Source: Hydrogenophilales bacterium (GTDB lineage Bacteria; Pseudomonadota; Gammaproteobacteria; Burkholderiales; Thiobacillaceae). From it: DNA of 64,000 nt. The DNA lies in the NCBI GenBank assembly GCA_016703155.1, contig JADJCP010000006.1, positions 62,001 through 126,000 on the forward strand, in the 5' to 3' direction. Each line of letters begins with the position of its first letter. The first letter of the stretch is position 1. A program made the translations under genes and the position numbers. Of the stretch, positions 59,463 to 64,000 are shown piece after piece. Under the pieces are notes generated by a model. The model did not search any database, was not told where the DNA came from, and saw nothing but the letters and a program-made list of their open reading frames with translations.

Positions 59463-61265
59463 ATGGACCCGAAAAAACTAGAACGACTTAAAGCGCTTTC
59501 ACTGTTGTACGTGGAAGACGATCTGGCAACGCGCGAGGAGTTGGCGCAAATTCTGGAAATCTGGCTGGGCCGGGTACAGATCGCCAGCAATGGTCAGGAG
59601 GGCCTGGAAATCTTTACGGGCTCGCCACAGCGTCCTGACATCGTCCTCACCGACATCCAGATGCCGGTGCTCAACGGCCTGTCGATGAGCGCGGAGATCC
59701 GCCGCCAGGTGCCCGACCAGCCGATTATCGTGCTCAGCGCCTACAACGACATGGAATACCTGTTCCGGGCGATCGACATCGGTATCACCAATTACATCAC
59801 CAAGCCGGTCAGTGTCGAGCGCCTTCTCGGCAAACTGGCGGACCTCGCCGAAAACCTGATCGCAGTCCGGGAGCAGCGGCGCGACCGCCGCCTGCTTGAG
59901 CAGTACCGCATGCTGGTCGACGAGAGCGCCATCGTCACCAAGCTCGACCCGCGCGGCCGCATCATCTATGCCAACGACAAATTTGCTGAACTCAGCGGTT
60001 ACACCAGTGAGGAACTGATCGGCCGGGATGTCCGCGAGATACGCCATCCCGAGCAATCCCAGGAGCTCTCCGGTTCGATCTGGAACGCCCTGCTCAGGGG
60101 CCAGAAGTGGGGCGGAATCATCAAGAACCAGTCACGCGACGGCCGGATGTATGTCGTCGAAAGCAGTCTGGTGCCCATCGTCAACGAAAACGACGAGGTC
60201 GAGGAAGTGGTTTGCCTGGATGTCGATATCACCGACATCTTCCTGAATTACGAAACCCTGGTAGAAGCGCTCAGCCGCAGCGAGCACTCCCTGCAGGAAC
60301 AGCGTCACTTCCTCTCCGAATACAAGCGTGCCCTGGAACTGGGTACCTGCATTTGCGTCACCGACGCCGATGGCCGCATCGTCAGCGCGAATCGCCAGTT
60401 CGCCGCCGTGCTCGGCTATCCGGCTCCGGAACTGCGTGACCGGCAGCTGGCCGAGATCGCCCCGGAGTGCGAAGAAAAATGCTTCCTGGAGCTTGGCAAG
60501 GGCGGCGACGGCCATTGCAGCCGCGTCGTCACGCTCAGCCACAAGGACGGCACGGAGATGGTCTTCAGCGTCGTCTTCGTCGCCGTGCACGATCTTGGTG
60601 GCAAGGTGGATTCCGTCATCCTGGTGTGCCAGGACATCACCGAGTCGTTGCGGCTGACGCGCGCCTTGCTGGAAACCCAGCGGGAACTGTTGTTCGTCAT
60701 GGGCGAAGTGGTGGAGAACCGCAGCCATGACACCGGCCAGCATGTCAAACGCGTTGCCGAAATATCCCGGATGCTGGCCCTGCAGCACGGCCTCGATCAG
60801 GAGCACGCGGAGATGATCAAGGTCTCGGCGCCGATGCACGACATTGGCAAGGTGGGTATTCCCGATGCCATCCTGCACAAGCCGGGCAAGCTCGACGCCG
60901 ACGAGTTCGAGGTGATGAAGACGCATTCGGCCTTGGGCTTCGGCATCCTCAAGGATCTCGACCGGCCACTCGTGCAGCTTGCCGCGCGCATCGCCCACGA
61001 ACACCACGAACGCTATGACGGCACCGGCTATCCACGCGGCCTGCAAGCCGAGGAAATCTCCATCGAGGGCCGTATCGTCGCCATCGCCGACGTCTTCGAT
61101 GCCCTCTGCCACGCACGCGTCTACAAGGCAGCCTGGGATGACGTCGAGGTTCGACACTATTTCGAAGCGCAGCGCGGCCGGCAGTTCGACCCGGGCTTGG
61201 TCGACCTGCTTTTCGCTAATTGGGATGACCTCATTGCCATCCGCCAGCGCTACCAGGATTCTTGA
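59463..61265 (+). CDS. response regulator with two PAS domains and an HD-GYP phosphodiesterase
   Basis: 600 residues. Receiver domain about 10-130 with phospho-acceptor D64 (IVLTDIQMPVLNG) and the conserved Lys in YITKPVS; PAS about 145-265; PAS about 285-400; HD-GYP about 405-600 with HDxGK (MHDIGKVGIPDAILHKPG) and the GYP segment (HEHHERYDGTGYPRGLQ). Family function: hydrolysis of c-di-GMP under phosphorylation and PAS control. All metal-ligand motifs are intact. It is first in a run with a TolC-family channel and two PhnD-like binding proteins. Confidence 0.9.
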   Translation: MDPKKLERLKALSLLYVEDDLATREELAQILEIWLGRVQIASNGQEGLEIFTGSPQRPDIVLTDIQMPVLNGLSMSAEIRRQVPDQPIIVLSAYNDMEYLFRAIDIGITNYITKPVSVERLLGKLADLAENLIAVREQRRDRRLLEQYRMLVDESAIVTKLDPRGRIIYANDKFAELSGYTSEELIGRDVREIRHPEQSQELSGSIWNALLRGQKWGGIIKNQSRDGRMYVVESSLVPIVNENDEVEEVVCLDVDITDIFLNYETLVEALSRSEHSLQEQRHFLSEYKRALELGTCICVTDADGRIVSANRQFAAVLGYPAPELRDRQLAEIAPECEEKCFLELGKGGDGHCSRVVTLSHKDGTEMVFSVVFVAVHDLGGKVDSVILVCQDITESLRLTRALLETQRELLFVMGEVVENRSHDTGQHVKRVAEISRMLALQHGLDQEHAEMIKVSAPMHDIGKVGIPDAILHKPGKLDADEFEVMKTHSALGFGILKDLDRPLVQLAARIAHEHHERYDGTGYPRGLQAEEISIEGRIVAIADVFDALCHARVYKAAWDDVEVRHYFEAQRGRQFDPGLVDLLFANWDDLIAIRQRYQDS

Positions 61266-61288
61266 TCAACACAATGGAGAACAACACC

Positions 61289-62710
61289 ATGACCCAAACC
61301 ACTGCTGCCATCCTCGTGGCCGCGGGCCTCTATGGATTCGCCGGCCTGACGTTCGGCGCCGGGCCCGGGCATGACCAACTGACCCTGGAGCAGAGTCTGC
61401 GCATCGCCCTGCAAAATCACCGTTCCGCGCAGGTCTCGCAGGCCGCGCTGGAGATGGCCGAGGCCCAGTACCGGCAGGCCATGGCGGCGTTCGGTCCCAG
61501 GCTCGGACTGGAGGCCGGAATACAGCGAGCCGACGAGGACCGCACGTTTACCTTCCAGGGCATCGTCACCACGCCCACCATGAACCTGCCCCTCGGGCCG
61601 GGTGGCATGCCTATTCCCATTCCTGGCCAGCCCCTGCCGATCAATCTCGACGTCAAGCTGTATGACCGTGATGTCGCCACGTTGGGTATGAACCTGAGCT
61701 ATCCGCTCTACACCGGCGGCAAGAAGGAGGCCATCGCCGGCATGGCCATGAAGGGTGTCGAGATCGCCCGCGAAGACAAGCGCAAGACCGATCTGGAGAT
61801 CGTCCGCGAGGTGCAGCGCTACTACAACGGCGCCCAGTTCGCCGCGAAGATGGAGCAGCTCGCCAGCGATACGCTGGAGCGTTTCCAGGCTCTGGAGGAT
61901 CTGACCGACCGCCTTTACCAGAATGCCTCGCTGAAGGTGAAAAAGACCGACTACCTGCGTAGCAAGACGACCACGGCCATGACCCGGTCGATCCTTCAGG
62001 AGGCCAAATACGCCAGCACGCTGACCAAGGAGGCGCTCGCCAACGCCATGGGCTTGCCGGTGAACAGCCCGCTGAGTTTGGCCTCCGAGGGGGCACTGCC
62101 GGGATTCGACGGCGCCTTGGAAGGCCTGGTCGCCGACGCCATGAAGTTCAATCCCGACAAGCAGCGCCTGGAACTGGCCGTGCAGGCCGTGGACCACAGG
62201 ATCGACGAAGCGAAAAGCGGCCATAAGCCCATGGTGGGCCTGGAGGCATCGGTTTACAAAGTCTGGAACGACTATAAGGGCGGTCTGTTCAATAGCGATA
62301 ACCGCGACGGCTGGACGCTCGGGATCGGCGTCAAATGGGATCTGTTCGACAGCGGCCTGACCCGGGCCGGCGTCGACGCCGCGCATGCCGGCAAGATGAA
62401 GCTGGAAGCGCAGCGGGTGCTGCTCGACAATGGCCTGGCATTGCAGATCAAGGACGATTTCCTGCGTATCCAGCGTTCCCGGGCCCAGGTCGGCGATAGC
62501 GGCAAGGCACGCGAATACGCCGAGGAAAACCGCAAACTGCATGTGCGCGCCTACCAGGAAGAAATGGTCGAGACCAAGGACGTCATCGAATCCCAGATCG
62601 TCGAGACCTTCGCCGCCGCCAACCTGTACCGCGCCGAACACGACCTGCGCGCCGCCCTGGCCGATCTCGATTACCGCGTCGGCAAAGGGCTGCGGCAGGC
62701 TCAGCCCTGA
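61289..62710 (+). CDS. TolC-family outer-membrane channel protein
   Basis: 473 residues from the ATG at 61289, ten bases behind GGAG. Signal peptide, then two outer-membrane-factor repeats: LTLEQSLRIALQNHRSAQVSQAALEMAEAQYRQAMAAFGPRLGLEAG and, later, LEGLVADAMKFNPDKQRLELAVQAVDHRIDEAKSGHKPMVGLEAS. Beta-strand segments LGMNLSYPLYTGGKKEA and LGIGVKWDLFDSGLTRA form the barrel parts. A Gly/Pro-rich insert (LPLGPGGMPIPIPGQPLP) is unusual. No membrane-fusion protein or pump follows in the window, so the transport partner is elsewhere or beyond the end. Confidence 0.85.
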   Translation: MTQTTAAILVAAGLYGFAGLTFGAGPGHDQLTLEQSLRIALQNHRSAQVSQAALEMAEAQYRQAMAAFGPRLGLEAGIQRADEDRTFTFQGIVTTPTMNLPLGPGGMPIPIPGQPLPINLDVKLYDRDVATLGMNLSYPLYTGGKKEAIAGMAMKGVEIAREDKRKTDLEIVREVQRYYNGAQFAAKMEQLASDTLERFQALEDLTDRLYQNASLKVKKTDYLRSKTTTAMTRSILQEAKYASTLTKEALANAMGLPVNSPLSLASEGALPGFDGALEGLVADAMKFNPDKQRLELAVQAVDHRIDEAKSGHKPMVGLEASVYKVWNDYKGGLFNSDNRDGWTLGIGVKWDLFDSGLTRAGVDAAHAGKMKLEAQRVLLDNGLALQIKDDFLRIQRSRAQVGDSGKAREYAEENRKLHVRAYQEEMVETKDVIESQIVETFAAANLYRAEHDLRAALADLDYRVGKGLRQAQP

Positions 62711-62715
62711 CGGTC

Positions 62716-63645
62716 ATGCGCGCCTGCCCGCGGGGGCTGAGCCGGGTGCTCGCCCTCTGCTTGTTACTGATTCCGGGCCTTGCCACGGTCCGCGCGGAGC
62801 CGCTGCCGCCGGTATCGATCGGCTTTTATACGCCGGTCATACGCGATATCCCACGCAAGGACGTCGAAGTCTCGCTACGTTTCTGGATCGAGGAATTGGC
62901 GCGCTCCTTGAACCTGACCTACACCCCGGTCCGGTTTTACGACCACATCGAGGCCTTGAAGCGGGATATCGACGCGGGCAAGATCAATTTTCTCGTGGCG
63001 AATTCCATGGGCGTGGTCCAGCATTTTTCCCTGGGCGAACTGGGCGATGGCTTCTCCGGCTATAAGAACATCCCCGACCACCTGATCCTGATCGTCCGTC
63101 GCGACGCGGGCATTCATGGCCTTGCCGACCTGGCCGGCAAGCGCATCGGCCTGCTCGACGGCGATGAGCTTTCCAATATCTACCTGGAAACCCTGCTGAT
63201 GAAGACCTGGGGCAAACCGGACTGGAACCGGCTCGGGCCGGTCAGCCGCGAGCAGCGTTCCAGCAAACTGGCGCACCGCCTGTTCTTCGGCCAGGCGGAT
63301 GCCGCGCTGATCTATCGCAGCGGCTACGAAGCCGTCCTGGCGCTCAACCCGCAGGTCGCCCAGCGTCTGCATGTGCTGGAGGAGCATACCTTCCGGATCA
63401 GGTCGCCGCACATCGGCTTGTTTTCGGCGCGGGTGCGCCCGGAGCATCGCGAGGCGATCACCCAGGCGGCATTGAAACTCAACGACTCGGCTCGCGGCCG
63501 ACAGGTCATGCAAATCTACCTGGCCGACAGCATGGTGCGAACTAAGGTCGACGAGCTGGAACCCTTCCGGGAATTGCTGACGACCTATCGCGCACTGAGG
63601 GCGCGCGCCGACGCCCAAACGGAGAAGAAGGGCGGCGGGAAATGA
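62716..63645 (+). CDS. PhnD-like periplasmic binding protein, copy 1
   Basis: 309 residues. A signal peptide (RVLALCLLLIPGLATVRAE) precedes a phosphate/phosphonate-type substrate-binding fold: VSIGFYTPVIRDIPRKDVEVSLRFWIEEL, IDAGKINFLVANSMGVVQHF, LADLAGKRIGLLDGDELSN, HRLFFGQADAALIYRSGYEAVL. Proteins of this shape often serve as sensor-linked ligand binders when no ABC permease is near, as here. It begins five bases after the channel gene, and its stop overlaps copy 2 (ATGA). Confidence 0.78.
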   Translation: MRACPRGLSRVLALCLLLIPGLATVRAEPLPPVSIGFYTPVIRDIPRKDVEVSLRFWIEELARSLNLTYTPVRFYDHIEALKRDIDAGKINFLVANSMGVVQHFSLGELGDGFSGYKNIPDHLILIVRRDAGIHGLADLAGKRIGLLDGDELSNIYLETLLMKTWGKPDWNRLGPVSREQRSSKLAHRLFFGQADAALIYRSGYEAVLALNPQVAQRLHVLEEHTFRIRSPHIGLFSARVRPEHREAITQAALKLNDSARGRQVMQIYLADSMVRTKVDELEPFRELLTTYRALRARADAQTEKKGGGK

Positions 63646-64000
63646 TCTGCCGCGGGCTCCGGCTGCTGGCGCTGGCGTTCGGGATAGCGACCTCTGTGTC
63701 GGCGGCCCCGCCCAGCAACGAAACCTTGCGTGTCGCGGCCAATCTGGGTGCCCTGCGCGATGCCAGCCAGACCGATGTCGAGGTATCGCTGAAGGTATGG
63801 GCGGAGGAGTTGATGCGCATCCTTGAGGTGCCGGCGGAGATGCTGTTCTATCGGGCCATGCCGGAGATACGCCGCGACTTCGATGCCGGTCGGGTCAACT
63901 TCGTTATCGCCGATGGCCTGGATCTGCTGCGCCATTTCGGCCCGAACGACCTGGCCGATGGCTTCGGCGGCCGCTCGTCCAACGAGGATAAGCTGTTCCT
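63642..64000 (+). CDS. PhnD-like periplasmic binding protein, copy 2 (cut by window end)
   Basis: The first 119 codons only. Signal peptide (LRLLALAFGIATSVSAA), then TLRVAANLGALRDASQTDVEVSLKVWAEEL and DAGRVNFVIADGLDLLRHFGPNDLADGFGG. These align with copy 1 (DVEVSLRFWIEEL, DAGKINFLVANSMGVVQHFSLGELGDGFSG), so the two genes are a tandem duplication that has diverged. The four-base overlap with copy 1 implies coupled translation. The rest lies beyond the window. Confidence 0.78.
   Translation, partial: MICRGLRLLALAFGIATSVSAAPPSNETLRVAANLGALRDASQTDVEVSLKVWAEELMRILEVPAEMLFYRAMPEIRRDFDAGRVNFVIADGLDLLRHFGPNDLADGFGGRSSNEDKLF

Overview
The window reads as one piece of a GC-rich betaproteobacterial chromosome; Rhodocyclales or a relative is my best guess from gene content, not from a database match. 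Supporting signs are the AcnD/PrpF type of methylcitrate pathway under a sigma54 regulator, the conserved order mltA-apaG-rpe-gph-trpE, Tat-exported flavocytochrome c subunits, and many c-di-GMP and sensor proteins. The sequence looks like a draft or metagenome assembly. Five otherwise intact genes (acnD, acuI-like, prpE, a 7TM diguanylate cyclase, trpE) are each broken by a single-base indel, three of them in homopolymers. I annotate them as full-length genes with probable sequencing errors.

Layout. 1-7600: an HPPD/VOC-like protein, a carboxymuconolactone-decarboxylase-like protein, a Lys/Ala-rich DUF2934 protein, a small winged-helix protein, a membrane-anchored glutaredoxin-like protein, RNA helicase DbpA, a metallo-beta-lactamase hydrolase, a chalcone-isomerase-like exported protein and a small exported protein. 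7691-11579: a sulfur-type block of a Crp/FNR regulator, monoheme cytochrome c, FccB-like flavoprotein and a ten-helix membrane protein, with a perfect FNR-type box in front. 12071-20279: the methylcitrate operon prpB-prpC-acnD-prpF, with a textbook sigma54 promoter and two palindromic operators next to divergent prpR. 21273-27180: a nonaheme cytochrome c/cytochrome b fusion of CbcL type, a 32-residue membrane protein, and a second, canonical flavocytochrome c sulfide dehydrogenase (diheme fccA, fccB) followed by an unknown exported protein.

27252-36976: a CoA-ester block with three divergent CitE/HpcH-type lyases, an acyl-CoA ligase and mesaconyl-CoA hydratase in one orientation, and acryloyl-CoA reductase (acuI-like) plus propionyl-CoA synthetase (prpE) in the other. 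Together with the methylcitrate operon this gives two ways to handle propionyl-CoA: oxidation to pyruvate, and condensation with glyoxylate through beta-methylmalyl-CoA/mesaconyl-CoA. 37330-46322: YchJ, an exported lipase-like protein, a ligase-ACP-acyltransferase fusion, an AT-richer scar with a DUF4422 transferase gene and a decayed glf gene, endonuclease III-like glycosylase, beta-CASP nuclease, lipoprotein and Hsp15. 46367-55817: sensor kinase, FAD oxidase, DJ-1, 7TM-GGDEF, TonB-like, MltA, ApaG, Rpe, Gph. 55931-64000: trpE, an Ala-rich periodic exported protein, a decayed GGDEF gene carrying a mobile-type repeat, then an HD-GYP response regulator, a TolC-family channel and two tandem PhnD-like binding proteins, the last cut by the window end.

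The most interesting parts are the three-lyase/mesaconyl-CoA hydratase operon, the FccB paralogue that lacks one of the two redox-active cysteines but has its own FNR-type regulator and membrane partner, and the CbcL-like electron-transfer fusion with a tiny membrane protein beside it. No rRNA, tRNA, CRISPR array, complete insertion sequence or phage was seen.
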